DNA of 64,000 nucleotides from assembly GCA_029964075.1 (NCBI GenBank), contig CM057136.1:11346001-11410000 (forward strand), written 5' to 3'. Positions 35,545 through 48,000 of this stretch are shown piece after piece (the stretch's first letter is position 1; the number at the start of each line of letters is the position of its first letter). A model generated the notes under the pieces. The model was not told the origin of the DNA, made no database searches, and saw only the letters and a program-made list of their open reading frames with translations. Both the position numbers and the translations under genes were made by a program. The stretch is from Patiria pectinifera (taxonomy: Eukaryota; Echinodermata; Asteroidea; Valvatida; Asterinidae).

Positions 35545-36485
35545 GTGACTCTGTCAGTCAGTGACCCAGTGACTCAGTCGGGGAGTGGGGGAGTCAGTCA
35601 GTTAGTGTCTCTCTCCCCTAGTGACTCAGTCAGTCAGTGACTCAGTCACTCAGAGACTCAGTCAGTCACTCCGTGACTCAGTCAGTTTGACGGGGAGTGA
35701 CTCAGTCAGTCACTCAGTTACTCAGTCATTCGGGGAGTGGCTCAGTCATTCACTTGGTCAGTGTCTCGGGGAGTCAGGCAGTCAGTGACTCGGTCAGTCA
35801 GTGACTCGGTGACTCATTCAGGCTGTCAGTGAATCAGTCAGTGACTCGGTGACTCGATCAGTCAGTGGCTCAGTGACTCATTCAGGCTGTCAGTGACTCG
35901 GTCAGTCAGTGACTCGGTCAGTGACTCAATCAGTAAGTGACTTGACTTAGTCATTCAGTGACTCGGGGAGAGACTCAGTCAGTCTGCAGCGACTCATTCA
36001 CTCAGTGACTCAGTGACTCAGTCAGTGACTCAATCAGTAAGTGACTTGACTCAGTCAGTCATTCAGTGACTCGGGGAGTGACTCAGTCAGTCTGCAGTGA
36101 CTCAGTCAGTCTGCAGTGACTCAGTCAGTGACTCAATCAGTAAGTGACTTGACTCAGTCAGTCATTCAGTGACTCGGGGAGTGACTCAGTCAGTCTGCAG
36201 TGACTCAGTCAGTCTGCAGTGACTCAGTCAGTGACTCAATCAGTAAGTGACTTGACTCAGTCAGTCATTCAGTGACTCGGGGAGTGACTCAGTCAGTCTG
36301 CAGTGACTCAGTCAGTGACTCAGTCAGTGACTCAATCAGTAAGTGTCTCGACTCGTGGAGTCATTCAGTGACTCAGTCAGTGACTCAAGTCAGTCAGTGA
36401 CTCGGGGGAGTCAGTCAGTGACTCAGTTGGTCAGTCAGAGACTCAGTCGGGGAGTGACTCGGTCAGTCAGTCGGTCATTCACCCA
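35545..36485 (+). repeat. TGACTCAGTCAG satellite with about 103-bp higher-order repeat
   Basis: It is built from 4- and 8-base words (CAGT, TGACTCAG). In 35920-36350, a longer unit starting GACTCAATCAGTAAGTGACT recurs at about 36027, 36129 and 36232, roughly 103 bases apart. By eye there are about thirty TGACTCA heptamers, identical to the AP-1 recognition consensus. Confidence 0.9.
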
Positions 36486-38309
36486 GTACATGTACATACA
36501 TGTGTAGGGTTCATGTACATGTAGTTGCATGTAAATAGATATGAAAATTCGCTTCAACAGTGATGAAACGGTTATGAAACACAAACTAGCAAAAATGTTA
36601 CATATTACATGTAAATTGGACGTGCAAATATGTCAATTTAAGTAAAATAAAATTAAAAGGTCATCGTTAACATTGATCGACTTATTAAACGTAAAACTTG
36701 TCAAGTGTGATAAGTATTGAAGCGAAAGCAAACATCGTGTGTAATGCGATCAGTATTCTACCGTCATGCAGCCATACCAAAACAATTGTTGTCGCCACAG
36801 GGGCCAGAGGATATGACGTACGATAACTATCCTTGCCTGCAGATGTTTTCGTCGATTCCATGAACCGTATTTTGTAAAGAAAACTACCCGTACGCCGTGG
36901 CAAGCTACGGTTCGAGTAAAGGTCTCGACCAAGCATGAAACGAGTACAGGAAATCATTAGGTTGAAGAAAACGTGCATGAATGTTGATGTAATCAAAACC
37001 TGTCATTGATGCGATTTATGTGTGTGTCCGATGCGTGCTCTTATTAAAAAAAACATTCTTGGGAAGTAATTAAAGTAACGAAGTCCAGTGCCGAGCAGTT
37101 GAGTTATGCCAAACTAAATTGCACACGGAAAGATGTGGTCAAAGACCCTATTGTGACGATTTGAATAGTGATTTGTATAAATCTGTTATGAAGGCCTAAT
37201 TTTGCAGTGTACAAGTCTCGAAACTCCGTAGTATTTCACGGCAATCACGTTCACTTTGCGTGGACATGGCAAGTATGGCCTCTGTACACATTTATGAGCC
37301 AGTGAAATTTTGAAGGAAAACATGACTTTAAAAGCTGTCACATCATGTGCGATGTTTAGTTTATGTTTGTCTAGGCCCTCTTGAAATCATTTTGTTTGGG
37401 AAATAAAAAAGGAACATAATTTGGTTACCAAAAAAAATGAAACATCCAAACTTCAGATGAACAATCGAATATGCTCAATACTCTTTGTAAAAACAAAGGA
37501 GTCCGTTGCAAGACTAGTCAGTGTTTGGTACCAAGACTTTGACAATAAGAAGTGAAGCAGACACAAAGTCACGACATTTGCTGGCTCGAAAAACGCCCGG
37601 GGTGTGTTTTTTTCTTGTCACCTAAATCTTGGTCTGTTGGATCAGTAGGTTGCTTACCGTAAATACCCCGGGGTATATAATACACGTGCCCAAGTCAGTG
37701 GAAATTGTGAATACAAATTCAGCTGGAATATTGGTAAGCTAATTATACAGTTCAATGCTTGCGGGATTTTCATCGTAGATTTATAGTTTCTGAAGGCAGC
37801 GTATATAGCTATTTAGTATACCCTGCATAAACGCACCTTGCAGGTGTAATCATTTGCAGGTGTGATCATTTGCACTTGGTGCATTTTTTTTTTGAGGCAA
37901 CGAGTGTGCTCAACAATTTAAGTAGAGTGCATAAAAACTAACCGGTTGAAACCAGATAACCTGAGAGATAGGAAATATGCACAATTTATTTGGTCTAGGA
38001 AATAGATTACGTTTTTTTGCACTTCATGTTCAAAAGTTTTTACCAAAAACGATAGCATTCCAGGCGAAACAATTTGTATTCGGTATCATGCATTTATTTC
38101 CAATTAGCGTCATAATTTTAAACAAGCATCACTATGGCGTCCACACGTATCATTTTTCAATCCCGAAATGGGGATATTTCTGTTCCAAGACGTTCAAAGC
38201 TCTTGATAATCATGCTACTTTTAACGGAAAGAATGTAGTTATCCAGACGCCACTTCTTTGGTTGTGTACGAAGTCTTAGGAGAGTCGACTGCATTTTCAC
38301 AGTATTTCC

Positions 38310-38440
38310 TAAAAAAATTGGAAACGTTTCTCAGTCCCAGATTATGTCTTTGGCATTTGTGCAATGACTGCCCTTTATTGAGATAATATGAAAAAAAGTG
38401 GCGTCTGGTAATTCAGGTTGCAACAATTTTTTTCACATTG
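38310..38440. repeat. Dispersed repeat family M
   Basis: AAATTGGAAACGTTTCTCAG, then CCCAGATTATGTC, then TGCAATGACTGCCCTTTATT match the copies at 15635-15760 and 60295-60420. Confidence 0.7.
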
Positions 38441-38454
38441 AACTAAGATCAAAG

Positions 38455-38745
38455 CGCTTTACATATCATTGGGCCAATGAAACATTCCAAATACAATCTC
38501 AGCTCCCTGTGGGAGTATAAAGCTCGATGCTGCCATTTCGGCGCAAAGCAGCTAAAATAAATCACCATAACCATCTCTACCCTCACAGGCACCCATTTAC
38601 TCAAGTTTGGGGAGAAGCAATGACTGTAAAGTGTCTTGCCCAAGGGCACACGCATGACCCCAGGCTGCCGGCTGGACTTGAACCCACAACCTGCAGAATT
38701 ACCACGAATTCAACGCTCCAGCCCACGAGGCCACGGCATTTCACT
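38455..38745 (-). mobile_element. tRNA-derived SINE, minus strand
   Basis: On the minus strand it carries a box B-like GGGTTCAAGTCC, then CCTTGGGCAAGACACTTTAC, then a TGAGTAAATGGGTGCC block and a long body with GGGAGCTGAG wording. Confidence 0.7.
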
Positions 38746-39309
38746 CAATTCCGGTATTAAATGTCAACTTTGCACGCCATACATCATACCATGTACAGTC
38801 ACGCCGGACGTACCATAATGACATCGATTTTTAAAAAGATCGACTTTAAAAAGATCCGGCAAGGCAAAGTTTTGCGTTTTGCAAAGCAAAGCAAAGCTGT
38901 CCTATGCTGAACTATTCACTCCATTTGAGATTTGTAGGTCGCACACAACATCCCGCATCATTGAAGCAGTCTAGCAAGATTCTTTTCAATTCAACGCGAG
39001 TTGCGCCACTTTTTCCCCCCACTGAAGCTTTATGAGTCTAAAACCCATCGATCACAATCACCTGAGATGATAGCATGGCACCTGCTGCTCAATGGAGTAT
39101 AAATCCAAAGCCTCCAGCGTATAGATGAGATCCATATCTGTTGAATTTCCCACCTGCCCCGAGTGCTACTTTTCTACCGTTGCTTTCAAGTGAAGTTTCA
39201 TCGTCAGATTGCTTTCGATTTGAGTTCGCCATTTGGTTGACAATTCTTGGCGTTCGATAAAGGCTATACCATTCTACGTAAAGTAGTCTGCGACGGTCGA
39301 TTCTTAAAG

Positions 39310-39862
39310 TTAAAGGTATTTGTAATAGTTAATACCATTTTGTAAACATCCGAAAACGAAACTGCCAACATTTATGAAATAGCCTATACTTGATTGGACG
39401 TAAATAATAGGATCAAGCATCCTTTCAAATCGTCGCGCCTACTAGTATGCTGTCGGTTTCAAGACAAAAAACAAGAATTACCATCGTACCTCAACCATTG
39501 GTTCGGATCGAATCATCGTTGGAAAACTGACTTTTGTTCAAATACTGCCCCCGAGTTACCATTTTTAGTTAGTCCACAATCGTTTGCAATCAGTTACACA
39601 TCCGTGAACTGATGCAAGCCAGCTAGTCTGGTTCCCTGACCTGACAATTCCCCGACGTCTATAAATTGCTCCGTTTCGTCTGAAGTAGGGTCAGGGAACC
39701 AGACTACAAGAACAGCATGTTTTCCTTGGCTTTTTCCAACATCTATGAACACAAAACTTTAAACAGGTCAGTGTAACAACATTTCCAATAAAAAAACTAA
39801 CCCATACATTCATCAATTTCTGAAAATTACAGCAAATGCAATGCTATCCACTACCTTTATGC
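39310..39862. mobile_element. MITE family A, decayed full-length copy
   Basis: It has AAACATCCGAAAACGAAACT on the left, AAGCATCCTTTCAAATCG in the middle and AATTACAGCAAATGC on the right. The ends and the centre have drifted more than in other copies. Confidence 0.7.
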
Positions 39863-40094
39863 GTCACGGTCAAAATTTAGTCTAATGCCTTTACGTAGTG
39901 AACTTTATCAGTGTGCAATGCATGTGTACCATGTTGTAATTTCAACCTTTTTCATAACACTCTTGACGTCTGGAAGTGTGAGAGAGACGATTCAATTCCC
40001 TTCAGCCGAAATATTAAGAAGATCCAGCTTTTTCTCGTTGCTATTAAAAGTATTATTCAAAGGAGCCCTTTGGGTAAAAAAAAAAAGGGGGGGG

Positions 40095-40215
40095 CATAGA
40101 GGCCCTAGTGGTTATAGGGTTCATGACTCCGGATCAGAGGGTCAAGGGTTCGAATCCAGCTTTTGGCTATTATGTTGTGTCCTTGGGCAAGTCACTTTAC
40201 CCCCACTTGCCTCTG
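40095..40215 (+). mobile_element. tRNA-derived SINE head
   Basis: Box A-like TAGTGGTTATAGGGTT, box B GGTTCGAATCC and the body TGTTGTGTCCTTGGGCAAGT are intact. It joins directly onto a reverse transcriptase fragment without its usual tail. Confidence 0.75.
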
Positions 40216-40455
40216 TGTTGCCTCATTTGATGATTGTACAATTGTTAAGTACGCTGACGATGCGACTGTTGTCGGTTTGATTAGAGGTAATGATCAGAAT
40301 GATCGCAATCAAATTCAGCATTTTACGGAGTGGTGCTCTGATAACAACTTGAGCCTCAATGCTGCGAAGACTAAGGAGATTATTGTCAATCTTCGTTCAA
40401 GATTGAATGTTATCTCTCCTCTTGTTATCAATGGGCAGAATGTAGAAATTGTGAA
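40216..40455 (+). pseudogene. Non-LTR retrotransposon reverse transcriptase fragment
   Basis: About 80 codons remain open: DCTIVKYADDATVVGLI carries the YADD catalytic motif, followed by FTEWCSDNNLSLNAAKTKEII, typical of LINE reverse transcriptases of the CR1/L2/Rex type. The rest of the polymerase, the endonuclease and ORF1 are missing. The open frame extends artificially into the upstream SINE. It is a dead relic. Confidence 0.85.
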
Positions 40456-40740
40456 CCTACTGACAGAAACATTGTCCAAAGTGAAGATAGGACTGGTATC
40501 AAATACCCTGTGAAATCATTCCGCCTAAATTGGTATGGCTTGGCAGAAAACAAACATTGAAGGTGGTTTCAAAACAGTGCCGGCTGGCACACTTTTGTTA
40601 CGTGCGTTAGCAACGTAGTCCAGTTGCGAGACCCAACAAATTGAGCATGCATTTTCTCTGTTTTCTCAAAATGTAGTATTCACTAAGCTGAAACTTCAAC
40701 AGCTAAGTTATGCACCCTACTCACGATTTTGAGCAATTTT
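40456..40740. repeat. Repeat family B, diverged copy
   Basis: GGACTGGTATCAAATACCCT with GTGAAATCATTCCGCC matches the left part of the copy at 4575, and CTCAAAATG with GCTGAAACTTCAACAG matches the right part of 6995. Confidence 0.55.
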
Positions 40741-43319
40741 GTTGCTTCAAACGAAAGAAAAAAACACACTGAAGCAAACGATCCTGTATGTACACACATT
40801 TAAAATCATCTTTGGCTATCATGCCCCTGGTTAAAGTTCCCGCCCTGCGCACGACCCAAAGCGTGTACATGTACATGTAAATAAAAGGGTCACAGACATA
40901 AATGATCCCAAATTGTCTCACTTTTATTTGACTCACTGAAGAATTTATTTCATTTATACAGTGTTTTGGATTCAGTAAACTTCTATAGGTTCATGACAAG
41001 TTTGACGAATAATTTGGACAATTCGGTGCAAGGATGATACTTGATAGTACAATGTATTTTTTAATCGTCCCAATGACATACGTTCAGAGAAACTGCGGAT
41101 TTATTTAGTTATATTTTTGGAGGGGGTGGGGAGGGGGGCAAAAAGATAGGGTCAGATCGACCGACCAGCACTGTGCAAATTCGTCAAGTTGAGGGTTCTT
41201 TTGACGCTAGGGGCGCTCTTTCAATTGTACTTTTCCCCCCTGAAATTCAAGTGTGTAAGGTTTTACCTACCCTCCCCTCTCATGACAAACCGCTCAACCG
41301 ATTACCAGCCAAGACATCACGGCAAAGCTCAATTAATGCTGAGTATCATGCCAAGCATTTTGTCCTTCCCTCAACCCAGCGCATGTAGATCAGAACATCA
41401 GTCCGAGAAAGAGACAAATTACAGGGGTCTTAAGCCACACAGCCGACTGAAGACAGAGATGATGATCTATTTCTCATGTGCGATCATTTATATTTAGACG
41501 GTTGAATATCATCGTATGTCAACACTCGACAGTTGTCGAATATGCATCGATACAGCATGCACGGGACCCATGAAGCATTTCACAAAAACGTTCACATCGT
41601 ACACTGACAAGCAAAGGGCAGATTGGTTAAACAAACTCAAAAGTGGTAAAACAAAATCACCTGACAATAATGCAAAGGGCAGAATGGGTTGTGAAAATAA
41701 GAATTGCAACACGTGCAATACAAGGCTATGGGAAACTTGTCACTCAAAACTCCCATGTGGAGATAAACATAGAACTTGACCAATTTGGCGTCATCAGTTT
41801 AGATGAACCTGAGTGGACAAAACCGTAGTCACGTGACTTGAGGGCGCCACGTTGCTATATAATCCGGATCGGGTCAATAATATATAGTCACGCGAGAAAT
41901 TTCAATAATTTTGTTTTCATCCAGAACCACCCCAAGGCGTGCAGTTCCGATCTTATTTCGATTAAAACAGCAATTCGAGATGTCTTGAATATTTTTGAGC
42001 AGGTAAATATCTGAGCCAATTAATTACAGATTCGAGACATGCACCATGGCGCCCCACTCAGTCATCGGCTGGGTACTTGGCAGAGTATCTAGAACACCAT
42101 GGCTGGCACAATTTACCAATCGTGGAAGGCCAACGTTGCAACAAATAAATATGGTTATCAATGTTTCCTACGTATCGTTGGATTGTTGAAAATACAAAAT
42201 AACCAACAAACGCTATAGTCACCAAATACTTAATAACAATTCCTCTTCCTTATAGTAGTGAGGGTTTAATATGCAAGTTTAGGCAAAATATGTTGCCAAC
42301 CACGGCTTACATTATGGTCTTGTGGCAGCCCATTAAAAATTGACGCACAATGTTTACAAACGAAAGAAAATTAAGTTTGGTTTCCTGACCACATGATCAT
42401 ACGTCTCACAATAGTTCGTAGGTCAGGTAACCGCCACTTTCAAAAGTAGAACATTACGCTGCAAAATTAATAGCCCATCGCTCATAAAAAAAACCTGAGC
42501 GCGTGCTTGCACAAAGTCTGTATCCGACATGTTAATACAGATCGTATACTGGGAACTACGGTATTAACATTCTCAAATGCAAGTTTTTAATTTATGAGCT
42601 CAGTTTTGTTTTAGGATTGATAATAACCATGACCATTTTGTTGGTAAATAAAAACCATTTTGAACTCGGAGATACCCAAACTATCGCGGACATATCCGAG
42701 TCTCAACGAAACGCATTCGGAGAACTTCGCACATTTTCGGAAACGGGCATGATCCTCAGAATAGTCAGAAACGTTTGCTCTGGGAACCAGACTTAGCAGA
42801 TGTGGGATTTGGCAACCCCCAACATGTTTATGGTGTAAAACGAGGATTTTCTGTTGTTCCTCTTCCCTTTTCCTTTGTTTGTACTTTTTTGCAACAGCTC
42901 TCATTGGTTTTATACACGTTTTCTAATCGAGGTCGAGGTCGTCCTCGATTCATCGATGTTGCACGTGTGTGTCCTCGATTTACACCATAAACACGCACAC
43001 ACAGAAACACACCCAGTGTGTAAATTAGTACATGGCCTGTTAAAAGTAAAATAACTGTACTAGTTCATCAGTTATATTCCGTTTGTGTCATATTTCCGAT
43101 AAAAAACCTCTTTGTGTATTACATCCCAACATCACAATATATAAATATAATATTTTTTTAGAGAATATAATATATTGCAAGTAAATGTACAGTTGAAAAT
43201 ATTTCAATTTAACATGAAGAATTGTACGGTCCGTGACGTTCGGATGTAACATTTTTACGGTTTTCAAATAAACTCTAAGTAACATTTACGTCCTGTTTAA
43301 TTCCTCTTAATGTACCCTT

Positions 43320-43530
43320 CATGAGACATCTTTTCGTCGTAAGTTATACCTTCGGGAGACGCCAGACATTAAGGAGACATTTCAATGTCTCCCTAATGTC
43401 ACAACTCCTATTTAGAGGCAAACTTTTACCGTCGCAAATAGGCTAGATTGATTGCCCGTGGTCCAAACCATTAATGTACCAACATTCCTGGGGGTAGGAT
43501 AAGGGAAAATTAGGGTTAGGAGTCATGGAC
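43320..43530. repeat. Dispersed repeat K with GGAGACATT inverted words
   Basis: GTAAGTTATACCTT, then CTAGATTGATTGCCCGTGGT, then GGGGGTAGGATAAGG are shared with 48565-48690 in the same order. The centre ATTAAGGAGACATTTCAATG then TCTCCCTAAT is palindromic in this copy only. Confidence 0.65.
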
Positions 43531-44270
43531 CGATTTTGTGCACAACCCTATGGGAATGTCTCCCTATCGTGTAATTTCCAGTAATTTACATTTTCCTGTG
43601 TATTATAGACTAATTACTTTTTATCCGATGGAGTACCCACTAGTGAATAGACTAACTTGTTTCTTAAGTAGCGCTCCTCTCTATATAACCATTAAATGGT
43701 ATAATTTAAGTACAAGTATTATATTTAAGTATAAAAACAAGTGTTTATAGTTTACAGTGTTTCATCATTTTGCTTCTTTACAAGGGAACCAGCGATAATA
43801 CTCTTCTTTTTAACTGGTTCCCGGCAGATACTAGGATATTTAACACAGCGTTAAACCCATAACTTCGATAACACTTTTGGGTGCATTTTGCCTGCGACAA
43901 ACATGGGGGATATCATGTTCTCCCATTTTTTTGTTAAATGGCACGTCGTGGAATGTTCTGTAAAACAATTAGACTTAAACACAGCAAACATCTAGGAGCT
44001 ATAGTGAGTAAGGTTGAGTTTGTTGAAAGTTTCAAGAACTTGAGGCTTATCGCAGGAAGAGCTCTTCTCAATGTCATTTTCAAGCATTCAAGAGTAAACG
44101 CTATACTACATGATTTAATCATTAAAAGTTACGTTTGCAATATTTTATACAAAATAAATATCTCGTAGGTATATCTATAGTACTGTTTGATATGAGTACA
44201 GCTCAGTTTAGTTTTTTTTTATGCGCATAAAAATGCAAAATGTATTTTTTGTAATTTTTATTTATATTTT

Positions 44271-44364
44271 TGTACTTCTGTATTTTTGTTTTTTGTGTAA
44301 TATGTATCTGTATACGATCTGTATACAGATACATATTACACAAAAACAAAAATACACAAGTACA
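44271..44364. repeat. Near-perfect fold-back repeat
   Basis: The two arms of about 43 bases differ by one substitution and one indel. TGTGTAATATGTATCTGTAT in the left arm pairs with the right arm, separated by about five bases (CGATC). Confidence 0.85.
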
Positions 44365-44990
44365 AAATTACACATTTAAACAGTACACAAAAACTCTTTA
44401 AAACAATCATTACATCATCGCAGTAATCTCCCTCATCTGATTAGCAACCCTAATCCTGTCTTCATTACTACAACAAAAGGCATTCCATTCCTTAATAACA
44501 TTAGAGTAATAATATTTTTTGTATAATGTAGCAGTCAATTACATCAGCCGTATAAGTGAACTCTTGCGTGATCGTTTACAATAATTGTTATTTTATAGTA
44601 TTTAAAAACAAGTCATACAACTATTTCAAGGTAATTTGAGTTCTGTTGTAATCTTCGCAAATACTTATGCAAAAAAGGAACTTCTGGTGAAAAGTAGGCA
44701 TACAATGAATATTCATTAACGTGTGACGTAACATGAATATTCAATCATTTATGACATAATATGAATATCTCATATATCATGTGGAATTACATAATGAAAA
44801 CTAAACAAGTGAACAACATGGACTATACTGGTGTGCATGGAATTTTTGGTCGATGCATTAGCGCAATTCCATAGTTTATAACTTTATATAACCATCATCT
44901 TTTGTGATACAAGGGGATGTTCGTTATAGCCAAAATGTTCGTTATAACGGTGTTCGTAAAAGTGGCGTTTTACTGTACATGGGTTTCGGT

Positions 44991-44996
44991 TTTATT
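44991..44996 (-). promoter_or_regulatory. Poly(A) signal for the opsin gene
   Basis: TTTATT on the plus strand reads AATAAA on the minus strand, about 40 bases after the opsin stop codon. Confidence 0.55.
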
Positions 44997-45037
44997 TGGT
45001 ACATGAACCGTATGTAGACTTCGGTCCTTTTATGTGC

Positions 45038-48000
45038 TCAAAGTTTCGTCAGTTCGTCTCGATCACTTAGCGAGGCTGCCGGATTATCGTATGCCACATA
45101 CTGGCCTTGTATCTTGGCCCCATCCCGTGATTTCATGACCAAGTTGACATTACCGGTCGAGTCAACGGTCGAGGTGTCGGGGAAGGACCTTCGTCTCTGC
45201 TCGCTCACCGGCTCCTGGTCGTTGTTGTTGGTGTTCTTGTTGGCCCGTTCTCGCCCGCCTTTCAGAGAGCTCTTGGTGGGTTTTTGGTGCAACGCCCCAC
45301 TATCCATCTCAATCTCATCGGTCTTGGTGGAAACCGTGGACATGACAGTGCCGGTCCTGTCCCGCTTGTCCACCTCCGAGATCACGGACCGGACACTGGT
45401 AGCCCTGGAGTCGGCGTTGCGGTTGTCGCTGGACATGGAGCGGGTGGTGGACCGATGCTGGCGGCTGCTCTGCGCTTCCCCACAACAGTAGACGAAGAAA
45501 CGATCGCGAAGAGCTTCCTTGAAGCGCTGGTGGGAGATGGCGTAGACTAAGGGATTCCAGCTAGCTGAACTCTTAGCGAAGAGGACTGGAATGACTTGAC
45601 CCATCGGGGTGACCAAAGCAGAATCGATATACTCCCCGATGAACGCAATGGATGCGTACGGCATCCACGACGCGCAGAACAGGACGGTGAGCATGATGCC
45701 CACCTTGGCGATCTGCCACTCGACGTTATCAGCTTTGACTTTGCGAATGGCGGATGCCTGCGCCTTATCGTTGCCGGGAGATCGCAGATCATTCTGCACC
45801 CTCATAAGCTGCAGGCGATGCTGTCGTAAGGTGTATGCGATGTGAGCATAGCATGCTATGATCACCCCTAATGGGATCAGAAAGCCGAACATGAAGATCA
45901 CGCCAACGTACAACCTGTTCTTCAGCGATAGATCCAGGTATTCGAACGTGCAGTTGACGCCATAGCCTTCCAGGACGTAGGCCCCGAAGCCAAAGAAAGG
46001 TAGGAGGGCCCAGATCATGCTGTATATCCAGACGAGCAGGATTTTATAGACGGCTTTACGTTTGGTCACTGTGCGCATAGCCTCCATAGAATGGCATATC
46101 ACATAGTGTCTGTTGAAGAGAATAGCATGCCTGTGGGTTTTAATACATTCAGAACGGTTAAAACAGGTGCAGACAAAAGTGCTGAGGTGCTGTGCGTTAA
46201 AAGGACATTACGGCCCGAAATCCCCGGGATTCGTACTTTTTGGATTGTTTGCTTGTCCTATTTCAAAGCTCTGGTCGAAAAGAAACTATCCCAATGTCTT
46301 ACCGTTTCCCGAGAAAACACGGAAAAGGCAACGGTTGGTTACATCGGACGCGGTGGACATTCTGTTGCATACGCATACGTATTTCTAGCCGTGTCCATTC
46401 AATGCACGGTACTCGTACTGTGTGTCACATAATAAACATAATACTAATACACGAAGGTTGTTTCTCGCACGTCCGCATCATGCGACGCACTAGCTGGTGG
46501 AATATGTACGGTAGGATTCACGATTAGCAGCTCGATTTAGGAGTCAAAATGTTGATCCTCGAACTCGTTCTCGCAAGAAAACACAAAACGCCCAGTTTTT
46601 GAAGGATGGTTGCGTGGACGTTTATATCTTATACTTTTAAATGCGCTTTCCAATTAACATCGTTTCGTTTAAAGCGCGTTTTGCAGCACAATTCGGCGCA
46701 TTCCAGGAAGTAATATCCCTTTTACTGTGCAGTGCTTTTGGAGTTTGATTCAGCTTCAGAAACATTTGTTTTGGCCAATTCTCTTGGTATTTTTGGCTCC
46801 AATGTCTAGACTACTGTGTGGAAAGAAACATAAAGAATACAAGAAAGAATTTTATAATGAATCATCTTCATGCACCCCACGTTAAACATGAGTCGTGTAC
46901 CAGTCCAAAAAAGTAAAGGTCAAGGTCAACGGTGATTTAAAAAAAACTTGGAAAACAGACTTATTGGCCTGGCTTCTTATACTTGGCATCAGAGTCACAT
47001 CCGAGCTCTGCGTCCAAGACAAGACAAGGCTAATGAAAATATATGTAGGCTGGGCAGGAACCAGACTCAAATCAAGTTCATACAGGGTGAGTCAAGAAGA
47101 AAGTGACCGAATTAGAAGATTTTTTTTGCTGAAAATGTGGCTCGCTCCATTTCATAAAAATAACACAGGGATAAAGTACCTGTTATTGACTTGTGACTGT
47201 GACGATTTCACGTGATTTGCATACTCTATTCCAAAGTTATGTCTATTTTAAGAAAAAGATCACAAAATCGAGCTGTCCACCACTGATCACCGCAACGAAC
47301 TGATGAATACCCATTAAATACAATGAAACACGGACGTTTTCCCACCTCCACGAATGAACCAAAACTTGAAAAGGAAAACGGATAAAAATCGCCATGAATA
47401 TTTTAGGGGGGGAAAAGAGTTGACTTGTTCATCGTATTCCTAACGCAAAATCTGACAGATAGGCCTAAACCTAATGTTTCAGTCTTGACTCAAATGATTT
47501 CAACCCATTTGCGTTTGAATGCTTGTGTGTAATCTGTAATTCTCACTCAGCTCAATAGCTTCCAATGGCATTCCATGGGCAGCTATAAAAATTGGTTCTT
47601 TTAGTAAAACATGAATTAACTTCAGTTAGCATGGATCAATTTCAGTAATTCTTTGTTCAGATGAATGGAAGACCATGCTCTTGTAAGACATACTTCATTG
47701 GTTTATCAAAGTTGATTGCTTTTTAAGAAACAAAAATCATAACTCCAGGTCACTTTCTTTTTGTCTCACCCAGTTGTGCCTGTTTTGTCCGTTTGGACCC
47801 ACGAGAGACTGAATTGCAGTGCTCAAGATTGATCATTCTCGTCAGTGGTAAGTCAGAGTTTTGAGTTGATCGTTTTCACCCTGACATATTGTCGAGTCGT
47901 TTAGCTTCAACGGTCTGATTGCTAATTCGTAGTGAAATATCGTCCTCTTTGTGCACGATACACGTTAATTAATTACTAACTCATCGATGACTGGGCGATT

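Larger units (their letters stand above)
34930..45037. other. Gene-poor stretch between TIMM23 and the opsin gene
   Basis: I see no gene here. It holds the TGACTCA satellite, family A, B and M repeats, two SINEs, a reverse transcriptase relic and a fold-back hairpin. The segments 36560-38300 and 41000-43300 show no recognised repeat or coding sequence. Confidence 0.5.

Noticed and set aside
41516-41779. 87-residue Cys-rich frame, possibly a zinc-binding domain
   Set aside because: Cysteines are present (NKNCNTCNTR), but spacing does not fit a family I know, and there is no splice or repeat context to support it.
45114-45550. Open frames on the plus strand opposite the opsin exon
   Set aside because: They are antisense shadows of the GC-rich opsin C-terminal exon.
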